Positions 19,360 to 27,499 of a stretch of DNA of 64,000 nt are shown one piece after another. Position numbers and translations under genes: made by a program. Numbering within the stretch: the first letter of the stretch is position 1; every line of letters begins with the position of its first letter. Under the pieces are notes generated by a model. That model was not told the DNA's origin. It was given only the letters and a program-made list of their open reading frames with translations, and did not search any database. The DNA comes from Aliidiomarina minuta (GTDB lineage Bacteria; Pseudomonadota; Gammaproteobacteria; Enterobacterales; Alteromonadaceae). The stretch lies in NCBI RefSeq assembly GCF_003987145.1, contig NZ_PIPL01000001.1, forward strand, positions 1,240,001-1,304,000, in the 5' to 3' direction.

Positions 19360-20706
19360 CTAATGGACTAAATTGTCTAATACGGCCGTAAAGTCGTGAC
19401 CTTGAAGTAAGTGCTCGACTAGACCAAGTGCAGCCTGCTCCTCAATGCCTGAGTACTTTAATAATTCTAGAGATTTAGCTTCTAACATACTCTTATCTAT
19501 TGGGTTCTCAGGTTCACCAAGGGGTAAATCAACCTGATAGCTGACCTTTTCTCCAGATTGGAATGTTAGCTCAACAATAGCGACTCTCTTCTCAGGTACG
19601 AGATTAGTAAGTTCATCATCAACCTCAACCTTAACTAACTTCGTTAACCGTTGGACTTCCTTATCGCTAATGTACTTGTGTGTAAACTCATAGACACTAG
19701 CACGACCCACATACAAGGCAACAGCGACGCTAAAAGGAATACTCATCTTTGCTGAATAATCATTTTCAATATTAGTGTGGTCATGTTTGAAGGCTGCAAA
19801 GCGGTGCGTAATAACTCGTATAGCTGTAACACTCTCGCTATCCACACTGTGTTTCTCTCTCAATGCGATACTTGCTTCTATTGGAGCATGGCAGTGACGG
19901 CACGCGGCATAGGGCTTCGTATATGCACGCTTAATCAATTGAACATCAGCTCCGTCAATAGACTTGAGTTGCTCTTTCCCAGTAATCATTTTAATGAACC
20001 CCTGGTCTCCCTCCAGCACATCGCCAGGGCCATTAAACTGAAGACTAGCTATAATCGCTGCGGTTAATCCATTTAAGGCAGCTTGTCCGGCGTTATATGG
20101 TTTCAATTCTGAGTTTTCCCGAATGACCTTTAAAATACCGGACGCACTAGTAGTAGCAGCACAAAACGCGTCTTTCATTTGACTTTTGCTAAAGTCCCGA
20201 GCTGCTGCGACACCCATCGCCGCACCTACACAACCACAGGGACCAGTCGCATGATAGCCGTTATCCTTCAACTCAGGTTGAAGCAGCCTTGCCATCCGAA
20301 TAGTGGCCTCATAGCCAATAAAAATACCTTTTAAAAACTGTTCTGTAGATAATTTATATTGATACAAAGCAGAGATTAATGCAGAAATAACGGGCGCACC
20401 GGGGTGAACCATTCCAAAGCGCTCACCGTCGTCTAGCTCAGCCACATGAGCACTCATTCCATTAAGCAGTGCTGCGGTCTCTGCTGCTGCGTATTTATTC
20501 AGACCAAGCACTGGAGTCAATTGAGGCTGGTGTTGGCAAAAGAGTCCCGGATAATTTTCAATCCGCTCTTTAATTAAGGTGGATCCAGATATTGCAACAG
20601 CCACATAATCCAGGAATCGTTGCCTGCAAACACCATCTAACTCGGAGGATAACGGCTGTTTATATAAGTCATAGATAATATCTACAAATTCATCCGTAAA
20701 TGACAC
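19360..20706 (-). CDS. MmgE/PrpD-family protein (2-methylcitrate / aconitate-type dehydratase or decarboxylase)
   Basis: 448 residues. ALLNGMSAHVAELDD (about 75-90), HPGAPVISALISAL, GYEATIRMAR, GYHATGPCGCVGAA and KPYAACRHCHAPIEA are the recognisable blocks of the MmgE/PrpD fold, whose members dehydrate 2-methylcitrate or decarboxylate cis-aconitate. Here there is no methylcitrate synthase, so the substrate is probably a different tricarboxylic or hydroxy-diacid. The gene starts 2 nt after the HpcH/HpaI-like gene, so a two-step route (C-C bond chemistry, then dehydration) is plausible. Confidence 0.9.
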   Translation of the reverse strand: MSFTDEFVDIIYDLYKQPLSSELDGVCRQRFLDYVAVAISGSTLIKERIENYPGLFCQHQPQLTPVLGLNKYAAAETAALLNGMSAHVAELDDGERFGMVHPGAPVISALISALYQYKLSTEQFLKGIFIGYEATIRMARLLQPELKDNGYHATGPCGCVGAAMGVAAARDFSKSQMKDAFCAATTSASGILKVIRENSELKPYNAGQAALNGLTAAIIASLQFNGPGDVLEGDQGFIKMITGKEQLKSIDGADVQLIKRAYTKPYAACRHCHAPIEASIALREKHSVDSESVTAIRVITHRFAAFKHDHTNIENDYSAKMSIPFSVAVALYVGRASVYEFTHKYISDKEVQRLTKLVKVEVDDELTNLVPEKRVAIVELTFQSGEKVSYQVDLPLGEPENPIDKSMLEAKSLELLKYSGIEEQAALGLVEHLLQGHDFTAVLDNLVH

Positions 20707-20708
20707 GA

Positions 20709-21857
20709 TTAGTCCTCACCCAAAAAGAGCTGCATATAATCACTTTCACTGCCAATCACACCAAACCCCATAGCTCTCTGCTCAATACGTCTTGCCCAAT
20801 TCGTATGCGGAGCAATCTCATTCATCTTGTTTGCGCTTTCACTCTTCACTACCCCGCCACGTGCATCAAGTATTTGCATAGCGTCCTGATATTCTTCTAG
20901 TGTAACGGCTTGCATGGCATTAACATATTTTAGATGTGAAGGATGGATAACTGTCTTTCCAACCATACCATTGGCTTTGTCGAGAATAACTTCGCGAAGC
21001 AGACCATCAATTGCTTCATTAAGAATTGGTTCTTTGTTCAAGAGACTTCTATGAATGTTATCGTTCAGATATTCGTGAATATCATCCTTCTTGTACGCAA
21101 GAAAATATTCCCAAACAGGGGCCGATACAGTGTATCCATCTTCAGCGCGATTAAAGAAATTAAGAATATCTGATAGGGCATCACGAACTGGCATAATATC
21201 GTAAATCGACGAATTTATGCCGCGGCGAACCCCGAACAACGAGGAAAAGTCAGTGCCACCGACCCGGACATTCAGAATCAGATCTTTGTGTTGATCCAGA
21301 ATACTTTTCAACTGAGTTAACTCGCCTACCCGACTTTCACTATAAGCGATGGTTTTTCCTTCAAGAATTGGCATTCCATAAAGGCTAGTACCTAATTTAT
21401 GGTTAAGCTCGCTCAATTCTTGCAGGTAAATATGAGCATTATTGCTGTAGAACTTAGGAAACACGAAGCCGGTAAGTGCTTTTGCCTGATTGGTATTCAG
21501 ACGCTCAGCGAAGCTCTTAAACTGTTCAGTATTTCTCACGCGCATGAAAATAAGCGGCACATCATTAATATCAAGCGCTCCGCTATCCATCGCTTCGGCG
21601 ATACGATCAAGATGCTCTAACGCGTTCTTCTCAGCCTGACCTAGTTCCTCGAACTTAATCGCATCCTCAAAGCACATCACCATTGACTTAAGGTGAATAA
21701 AAGAACGGTCTAGAATTTTATCAACGACAGATTTCGTCGCCGGCATATACAAGGTGCCACCTAAACAGAACTGCAATAAGTCCTTATCTGATAACTTATT
21801 AAACTCAAGAGGTTCTTTCTCAAAGGTGTAAGCGCTGTTATGTGTATTATGTTTCAT
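20709..21857 (-). CDS. HpcH/HpaI aldolase / citrate-lyase-beta-like protein (C-C bond lyase TIM barrel)
   Basis: 382 residues. SMVMCFEDAIKFEEL (about 59-73) carries the acidic residue pair of the family, LIFMRVRN the substrate Arg, PILEGKTIAYSE the second metal Glu, and LNVRVGGTDFSSLFGVRR, GKTVIHPSHLKYVNAM the last strands; the IHPSH motif is typical of CitE-like enzymes. It is closest to the long C-C_Bond_Lyase type (PF15617) that others have noted in tellurium-resistance-type gene clusters together with ATP-grasp proteins. Mg-dependent aldol or Claisen-type chemistry on an oxo-acid is expected. It is the first gene of the acid-making block, 33 nt after the aminotransferase. Confidence 0.85.
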   Translation of the reverse strand: MKHNTHNSAYTFEKEPLEFNKLSDKDLLQFCLGGTLYMPATKSVVDKILDRSFIHLKSMVMCFEDAIKFEELGQAEKNALEHLDRIAEAMDSGALDINDVPLIFMRVRNTEQFKSFAERLNTNQAKALTGFVFPKFYSNNAHIYLQELSELNHKLGTSLYGMPILEGKTIAYSESRVGELTQLKSILDQHKDLILNVRVGGTDFSSLFGVRRGINSSIYDIMPVRDALSDILNFFNRAEDGYTVSAPVWEYFLAYKKDDIHEYLNDNIHRSLLNKEPILNEAIDGLLREVILDKANGMVGKTVIHPSHLKYVNAMQAVTLEEYQDAMQILDARGGVVKSESANKMNEIAPHTNWARRIEQRAMGFGVIGSESDYMQLFLGED

Positions 21858-21890
21858 GCCTTTCTAGTGCCCTTCGTTTTATACGATCAG

Positions 21891-22997
21891 TTAATGCTCA
21901 TTTACCAGGCGCAGAAGCTCGGAAATAACAAAATTTTGTTCACTCTCAGTTAACGATGCATATACAGGTAAACATAGAATTCGTTTGGCAATATTTTGCG
22001 ATGTCAGGCAGTTTCTACTGTTTGACAATTCAGGAACCATATCCAAACTCGGGTAAAAGTAACGACGCAGCTGAATTCCCTGTTTTTTCATTCCCTCAAG
22101 TACACTCAATGCCTTAGATTCACTTTCAAATACCACTGGGAAGTAAGCTGCATTATTCGTCGCGTCAGAATGACCGATCTGCAACTTAATTTGAGTGCTT
22201 AACTCAGCTGATATAGCCTCATGGTAACGACGCCATACTCTTTCTCGCTCGGCAAAATTGGATTCAAGTTCATCCATCACACAAAGGCCCATTGCAGCCT
22301 GAAACTCGTTCAATTTTGCGTTAATGCCCAGTGCGCCAATTTCATCCGGCCCTGTGATACCAAAATTGATCAGTGACTTCGCCCGCTCATAGTCGGCTTT
22401 ATGTTTAAAGACAATGGCACCGCCCTCAATACTGTGGAACACCTTTGTCGCATGAAAGCTCAAAGTTGCAGCGTCCCCCCACTTCAATAAACTTTCGTTT
22501 TTATAATTGACGCCAAACGCGTGGGCCGCATCGTAAACAACTTTTAATTGGTGCCTGTCTGCAATGTATTGAATGCTCTCAACATCGCAAGCATTGCCAA
22601 AAACGTGAACAGGTACAATTATCTTGGTCTGTTTGTCGATTTGGGCTTCGATTGCTGAAGGCTTCATGCACCAGGTATCAGGGTCAATATCTACAAATTT
22701 AGGGCTAATACCTTCCCACTTTAGTGAGCTCGCCGTGGCAACAAAGGTAAAGGGGGTGGTTAAAGCGTTTGATGTCATATCATTACCGAGCCCTAAAGCC
22801 CTGTAAGCAATCTGTAAAGCGAGGGTGCCGTTACTCACGAGCAATAAATGCTCCACACCCAGGTAATCTTTTAGGCGGTCTGTTAATTGGTGATACAAAG
22901 GACCACTGTTGGTTAACCAGTTACGCTCATATATGCCGTCAATGTACTTATCTAACTTCGCTCTTTCAGGTAGGTAAGGCTTTGTTACCGGGATCAT
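21891..22997 (-). CDS. DegT/DnrJ/EryC1 sugar aminotransferase, VioA-like
   Basis: 368 residues, PLP-dependent. LLVSNGTLALQ (about 52-62) binds the cofactor phosphate, VVYDAAHAFG (about 153-162) contains the ring-stacking Asp, and Lys185 in SFHATKVFHSIEGG is the Schiff-base lysine. The N-terminus (VTKPYLP, RNWLTNSGPL) resembles VioA/QdtB/FdtB enzymes that aminate dTDP-4-keto-6-deoxyglucose at C4 to give dTDP-4-amino-4,6-dideoxyglucose (Qui4N). It sits between rmlA and the acid-making block with 3 nt to rmlA, exactly where its substrate is produced. The alternative C3 amination would need a keto-isomerase, which is absent. Confidence 0.85.
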   Translation of the reverse strand: MIPVTKPYLPERAKLDKYIDGIYERNWLTNSGPLYHQLTDRLKDYLGVEHLLLVSNGTLALQIAYRALGLGNDMTSNALTTPFTFVATASSLKWEGISPKFVDIDPDTWCMKPSAIEAQIDKQTKIIVPVHVFGNACDVESIQYIADRHQLKVVYDAAHAFGVNYKNESLLKWGDAATLSFHATKVFHSIEGGAIVFKHKADYERAKSLINFGITGPDEIGALGINAKLNEFQAAMGLCVMDELESNFAERERVWRRYHEAISAELSTQIKLQIGHSDATNNAAYFPVVFESESKALSVLEGMKKQGIQLRRYFYPSLDMVPELSNSRNCLTSQNIAKRILCLPVYASLTESEQNFVISELLRLVNEH

Positions 22998-23000
22998 TTA

Positions 23001-23873
23001 TTACTTGCCTTCTTTTGCCAGTTGCAATAGATATTGACCATACCCATTCTTCGACAACGCTGTTCCGGCTTTTTCCAAGTCTGCCGTTGAGAGCCAATCA
23101 TTCCGCCATGCAATCTCTTCCAGGCAGGCAATCTTATACCCTTGTCTTTTTTCTATAGTTTCCACAAACTGAGCGGCTTCCAGCAAACTTTCATGGGTAC
23201 CAGTATCAAGCCAAGCGAAGCCTCGACCAAGTCGCTCAACCTTTAGGTCACCTCGTTCGAGGTACGCCTGATTCACTGAAGTGATTTCCAGTTCGCCTCG
23301 ATCTGAGGGTTCAACTTTTTTAGCAATTTCAACGACTGAATTGTCATAAAAATATAATCCAGTTACTGCGTAATGTGATTTCGGTTTTTCCGGTTTTTCT
23401 TCAAGTGAAATAGCGTTAAGGTCTTTATCGAATTCAACTACACCAAAGCGCTCGGGATCTTTAACCTGGTAACCAAAAACTGTGGCGCCTTCTGAGCGCT
23501 GAGTAGCCTGCTTCAACTTCGGAGAGAAAGCTTGTCCATAGAAAATATTATCACCCAGCACCAGACATACACTGTCGTCACCAATGAAGTCTTCTCCAAT
23601 AATGAAAGCTTGCACCAAACCATCAGGACTTGGCTGTTCGGCGTAGCTAAGCTCAACGCCAAACTGCGAACCATCACCCAATAATTTTTCAAAATTAGGT
23701 AAGTCTTCAGGCGTCGAAATAATAAGGATGTCCCGGATACCGGCAAGCATAAGCACTGACAGCGGGTAGTAAATCATTGGCTTGTCGTAAATGGGTAATA
23801 ATTGTTTAGACACACCTTTCGTAATCGGGTACAACCGTGTACCACTTCCACCTGCTAATACAATACCTTTCAT
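23001..23873 (-). CDS. rmlA: glucose-1-phosphate thymidylyltransferase
   Basis: 290 residues from the ATG at 23873, the usual RmlA length; the start overlaps the rmlB stop as ATGA. KGIVLAGGSGTRLYPIT (2-18) is the nucleotidyltransferase signature, SKQLLPIYDKPMIYYPLS follows, and LGDNIFYG and EEKPEKPKS mark the metal and sugar sites. It makes dTDP-glucose for RmlB. A 57-nt in-frame extension upstream lies inside rmlB and is rejected. No rmlC is present in the window, so the product is more likely an amino-dideoxyhexose than rhamnose. Confidence 0.97.
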   Translation of the reverse strand: MKGIVLAGGSGTRLYPITKGVSKQLLPIYDKPMIYYPLSVLMLAGIRDILIISTPEDLPNFEKLLGDGSQFGVELSYAEQPSPDGLVQAFIIGEDFIGDDSVCLVLGDNIFYGQAFSPKLKQATQRSEGATVFGYQVKDPERFGVVEFDKDLNAISLEEKPEKPKSHYAVTGLYFYDNSVVEIAKKVEPSDRGELEITSVNQAYLERGDLKVERLGRGFAWLDTGTHESLLEAAQFVETIEKRQGYKIACLEEIAWRNDWLSTADLEKAGTALSKNGYGQYLLQLAKEGK

Positions 23874-24955
23874 ACTTTCTGTCCTAGTCTTTCTCGTTGA
23901 TAACTTCCGTCCTGAACGCGCGCGCACCAATCGTGATTATCTAAGTACCACTGAATAGTCTTGCGAATACCGGAATCAAATGTCTCTTCTGGCGTCCAAT
24001 CTAGTTCACTTTGAATCTTGCCAGCATCGATAGCATAGCGCATATCGTGTCCGGGTCGGTCCTGAACGAAAGTGATTAGTTCTTTGTAACTGCTAACACC
24101 TTTTTCAGGTTGAGCAGGCTTTAGTTCGTCCAATATCTCGCAGATAGTGGTAATAACCTCAATGTTTTGCTTCTCGTTGTGGCCACCAATGTTGTAGGTC
24201 TCACCAACGCAGCCTTTTGTTGCGACTAAGACCAGTGCACGAGCGTGGTCTTCAACGTACAGCCAATCTCTTATCTGGTTACCTTTCCCGTAAACCGGCA
24301 ACGGTTTGCCGTCTAATGCGTTCAATATTACCAGCGGGATCAATTTTTCAGGAAAATGGTAAGGCCCATAATTATTCGAACAATTAGTAATCACGGTGGG
24401 GAATCCATAAGTCCGCTGCCACGCTCTAACTAAATGATCGCTACTCGCTTTTGACGCACTATAAGGTGAGCTTGGTGCATAAGAAGTATCTTCGGTGAAT
24501 AGTGGCAACTCGCCATCATGGTCATCCGGGTGCGGCAAATCACCGTAAACTTCGTCAGTCGAAATATGATGGAACCTGAAACGGGCCTTTCGTTCGCCGT
24601 TTAGGCTTTGCCAATACGCTCGTGACTGCTCCAAAAGCACGTAGGTGCCCACAATATTGGTCTGAATAAACTCACCTGGCCCATCAATGGAGCGGTCTAC
24701 ATGGGATTCTGCTGCCAGGTGCATCACTAAGTCTGGCTCATGCTGACTGAAAATACGTTTTACTTCAGCCTCGTCGCAAATATCAACTCGTTCAAAGCTA
24801 TATCGAGGGTCCGAATCAACACTTCTTAAAGACTCTAAGTTGCCAGCGTAGGTCAGCTTGTCTACGTTCACCACCTGATGTTCAGTATCCTGAATCAGAT
24901 GTCGAACAACAGCAGATCCAATGAAACCTGCACCTCCGGTGACTAATATTTTCAT
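23870..24955 (-). CDS. rmlB: dTDP-glucose 4,6-dehydratase
   Basis: 361 residues. GGAGFIGS (7-14) is the NAD loop; STDEVYGDL and SPYSASKASSDH carry the catalytic Thr, Asp-Glu and Tyr/Lys. It produces dTDP-4-keto-6-deoxyglucose, the branch point to rhamnose or to 4-amino sugars. It lies 18 nt after ugd and overlaps rmlA, so RmlB, RmlA and the VioA-like enzyme form a translationally linked set. Confidence 0.97.
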   Translation of the reverse strand: MKILVTGGAGFIGSAVVRHLIQDTEHQVVNVDKLTYAGNLESLRSVDSDPRYSFERVDICDEAEVKRIFSQHEPDLVMHLAAESHVDRSIDGPGEFIQTNIVGTYVLLEQSRAYWQSLNGERKARFRFHHISTDEVYGDLPHPDDHDGELPLFTEDTSYAPSSPYSASKASSDHLVRAWQRTYGFPTVITNCSNNYGPYHFPEKLIPLVILNALDGKPLPVYGKGNQIRDWLYVEDHARALVLVATKGCVGETYNIGGHNEKQNIEVITTICEILDELKPAQPEKGVSSYKELITFVQDRPGHDMRYAIDAGKIQSELDWTPEETFDSGIRKTIQWYLDNHDWCARVQDGSYQRERLGQKV

Positions 24956-24973
24956 CTGTATAACTACCTTTTA

Positions 24974-26143
24974 TTAATCACTATTGAACAAATCGCGGGT
25001 ATAAATTTTATTTACTACGTCTTCCAGATCACTCGATAGACGGTTTGATACGATAACGCAGCTTTGAGATTTAAATTCATTGAGATCACGAATCACTTTG
25101 GAATTGTAGAAAAGCTCGTCTTTGAGTTCCGGTTCGTAGACTACAACTTCGATCCCCTTAGCTTTAATTCTCTTCATTACGCCTTGAATCGCCGATGCAC
25201 GAAAGTTGTCAGATCCCGACTTCATTACCAGGCGATAAATTCCAACTACCTTGGGGTTCTTCGCAAGAATTGAATCAGCGATAAAGTCTTTCCGCGTTCG
25301 GTTAGCGTCTACAATGGCACGCATTATGTTTTGCGGTACTTCTTCATAATTAGCCAGCAGTTGCTTAGTGTCTTTCGGCAAACAGTAACCACCATAACCG
25401 AAGCTCGGGTTATTGTAATGGTTACCGATACGCGGGTCTAAGCCAACCCCTTCGATAATTTGCCGGGTATCTAAACCATGCACCTGGGCATAGGTATCCA
25501 ATTCGTTAAAATACGCCACCCGCATTGCCAGATACGTATTCGCGAAAAGCTTTATCGCCTCGGCTTCAGTACTATCAGTAAACAGTACTGCGATATCTCT
25601 CTTAATCGCGCCCTGTTTAAGCAAATTCGCAAACTCTTCTGCTCGTTCACTTTGCTCACCGACGATAATCCTGGCGGGGTGTAGGTTGTCATACAGCGCC
25701 TTTCCTTCTCGCAGAAATTCTGGCGAAAAGATGATGTTGTCAGTCTTAAATTTTGCTTTCAGCTCGTTGGTATAACCAACTGGTATGGTGGACTTTATAA
25801 CCATTACCGCATGACTATTTACTGCTAATACTTGCTGAATCACAGTCTCTACACTGCTGGTATTAAAATAATTCGTTTGCGGGTCGTAATCAGTTGGTGT
25901 CGCAATAATCACAAATTCCGCGTCTTTATATGCTTCACTGGCATTCGTTGTAGCATTGAGGTGAAGAGGCTTGCTGATAAAAAATTCTTCGATTTCTTTA
26001 TCAGCAATGGGTGACCGCTTATGGTTTATTAACTTGACTCTTTCTTCAACGATATCGACCGCGGTCACATGATTGTGCTGTGCAAGTAATACCGCATTTG
26101 AGAGCCCGACATACCCTGTACCTGCCACTGCGATTTTTTTCAT
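24974..26143 (-). CDS. ugd: UDP-glucose 6-dehydrogenase
   Basis: 389 residues, the short type. AGTGYVGLS (7-15) binds NAD, and the catalytic cysteine is Cys254 in GYGGYCLPKDTK. ATPTDYDPQTNYF and SPEFLREGKALYDNL are the other family blocks. It oxidises UDP-glucose to UDP-glucuronate, supplying an acidic residue for the polysaccharide. The preceding wzz gene ends 46 nt upstream, so both share the RfaH-controlled transcript. Confidence 0.96.
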   Translation of the reverse strand: MKKIAVAGTGYVGLSNAVLLAQHNHVTAVDIVEERVKLINHKRSPIADKEIEEFFISKPLHLNATTNASEAYKDAEFVIIATPTDYDPQTNYFNTSSVETVIQQVLAVNSHAVMVIKSTIPVGYTNELKAKFKTDNIIFSPEFLREGKALYDNLHPARIIVGEQSERAEEFANLLKQGAIKRDIAVLFTDSTEAEAIKLFANTYLAMRVAYFNELDTYAQVHGLDTRQIIEGVGLDPRIGNHYNNPSFGYGGYCLPKDTKQLLANYEEVPQNIMRAIVDANRTRKDFIADSILAKNPKVVGIYRLVMKSGSDNFRASAIQGVMKRIKAKGIEVVVYEPELKDELFYNSKVIRDLNEFKSQSCVIVSNRLSSDLEDVVNKIYTRDLFNSD

Positions 26144-26189
26144 ACGTTATCTACTTTGTTGATGTGAGCTTAAACTCGAGTAATCTGAC

Positions 26190-27128
26190 TTAATCTACAT
26201 GCCGAAACAAATAGGTTATCAGAACAAGGAGTAATGACAGGAAGCCCCCCAGAAGGGTACCAATAACAACAATTAAAGTACGTTTAGGGCTTTCTCGCTG
26301 CTCTGGCACAATAGCGGGGTCCACCACCGTATATATGTACTCCGGGCGAATATTTGCCAGCATTATCGTTTGAGTTTGCCGTTCCATCAGGTTTGAATAT
26401 ATCTGCTGTGTGCTTTGTAGCTGAACATTACTCATTTCTCGGCTTATGTATTCAAGGCTTCGTTTAGCTTCATCTATATCGCGCTGTCGCATTTTGTTAT
26501 TAAGATCTTCCACCAACCAACCAACCCATTGTTTTGCTACGATAGGAGAGCGATGCTGGACTTTGAGTGTCACTAAACCAGTTTGATCGTCGGGTTGTAC
26601 ACTGAATACATCTCTAAACGCTCTCACCACTTCCCAGTCACTAGGCTCGGGTTGTCTTGGGTGTTCCACCCCTCGTACCCAAGTCTCAGTGGCTAAGTCA
26701 AAAACTGACTCGTTATAAGTGAGTTCACCTGTCAATTCATTCCAGTCACTGACCGCAAAAAGGTCAACTTTTATATCCCTGCGATTAACAAAATCAGCAA
26801 TAAATGCACGCGACTTAAGAATTTCCAGCGCCAGTGCTGCCGGAGTTACACGCCCTTGGCCGACTCTTATTCCAGCCAAACTTGCTAACCCCCCTAGTTG
26901 CCCTCCCATATCACCAACACCACCTCCGCCTTGACTTTCTTCTGTAGGAGCAAGCGTTGCCTCGGCTGCATAGATATTAGGCAAACTTAGTGAATGGAAA
27001 ATGGACCCCACAGCAAAGCAGAAGGTAACCACAAGGATTATCCATTTACCTCGCCAAATGAGTGCAAATAACTCTCTTAAAGTTATCTCATCTGCTGATG
27101 TTTGCTGCTTGCTTAAGTTTTCACTCAT
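26190..27128 (-). CDS. wzz: Wzz-type polysaccharide chain-length determinant
   Basis: 312 residues with the two-helix Wzz layout: a short cytoplasmic N-terminus, membrane segment 1 at about 29-46 (GKWIILVVTFCFAVGSIF), a periplasmic domain ending in a proline-rich stretch (DPAIVPEQRESPKR), and membrane segment 2 at about 285-306. It sets the modal length of the polymer made by Wzy. It has no C-terminal tyrosine kinase, so it is an O-antigen-type rather than a Wzc-type protein. The periplasmic part has an extra glycine-rich loop (QGGGGVGDMGGQLGG). First gene of the operon, 80 nt after the ops element. Confidence 0.93.
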   Translation of the reverse strand: MSENLSKQQTSADEITLRELFALIWRGKWIILVVTFCFAVGSIFHSLSLPNIYAAEATLAPTEESQGGGGVGDMGGQLGGLASLAGIRVGQGRVTPAALALEILKSRAFIADFVNRRDIKVDLFAVSDWNELTGELTYNESVFDLATETWVRGVEHPRQPEPSDWEVVRAFRDVFSVQPDDQTGLVTLKVQHRSPIVAKQWVGWLVEDLNNKMRQRDIDEAKRSLEYISREMSNVQLQSTQQIYSNLMERQTQTIMLANIRPEYIYTVVDPAIVPEQRESPKRTLIVVIGTLLGGFLSLLLVLITYLFRHVD

Positions 27129-27207
27129 GATGATATTGTTCTCTTTTACGGAAATAGCCGAACCCTGACGAATTCAATATATACAAAGGTACCGGATGAG
27201 TTTCAGA

Positions 27208-27243
27208 CACGCTACCGCCCCTGGGTTATGGCTCCCACAGTGC
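27208..27243 (-). promoter_or_regulatory. JUMPstart with ops element (RfaH loading site)
   Basis: The minus strand reads CAGGGGCGGTAGCGTG at 27223-27208, containing GGCGGTAGCGTG, the ops element at which RfaH is recruited to paused RNA polymerase. The 20 nt before it (GCACTGTGGGAGCCATAACC) resemble the rest of the JUMPstart consensus. It lies 80 nt upstream of wzz in the leader of the glycan operon. With rfaH present at 41148-41639, RfaH-dependent antitermination of the whole 27-kb operon is very likely. Confidence 0.9.
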
Positions 27244-27251
27244 CTCGGTTC

Positions 27252-27293
27252 GACAACGAAAAAAGCCCCCACGCGAACCACGCAGAGGCTTTT
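27252..27293 (-). terminator. intrinsic-terminator-like hairpin in the operon leader
   Basis: On the minus strand AAAAGCC pairs with GGCTTTT around an inner GCG/CGC stem, followed by a run of T (positions about 27264 down to 27259). It stands between the candidate promoter (27419-27448) and the ops site. It may terminate leader transcripts, or belong to the upstream 464-residue gene by readthrough. Confidence 0.6.
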
Positions 27294-27418
27294 GTCCATT
27301 TATCTGTCGAATTCTTCGCGCGCTGACATACTGCAATAACGTCCTTATCAGTGGTATAGGACACAATAAGAAGGCAAAGTTCACATACGTGAGGAAACAA
27401 GCCCTAAACCAGCTATCG

Positions 27419-27448
27419 AGTATAACTTAACAGCTGGTCAGCCTTCAA
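27419..27448 (-). promoter_or_regulatory. candidate sigma-70 promoter of the polysaccharide operon
   Basis: Minus strand TTGAAG (27448-27443), 18-nt spacer, TATACT (27424-27419). It is the best -35/-10 pair in the 371-nt intergenic leader and lies about 290 nt before wzz. Transcription from here would make a roughly 200-nt leader containing the hairpin and then the ops element. Confidence 0.55.
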
Positions 27449-27499
27449 TAGCGAATGCCGCGCGCCCCAACCTGTTTTCACTTAAATTAAAATACTGCC

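Noticed and set aside
27212..27400. 62-residue frame in the operon leader
   Set aside because: It spans the hairpin and the JUMPstart element; no codon signal or ribosome site.
1..27448. prophage or IS element in the AT-rich polysaccharide region
   Set aside because: No transposase, integrase or phage gene is seen; AT-richness is normal for O-antigen loci.
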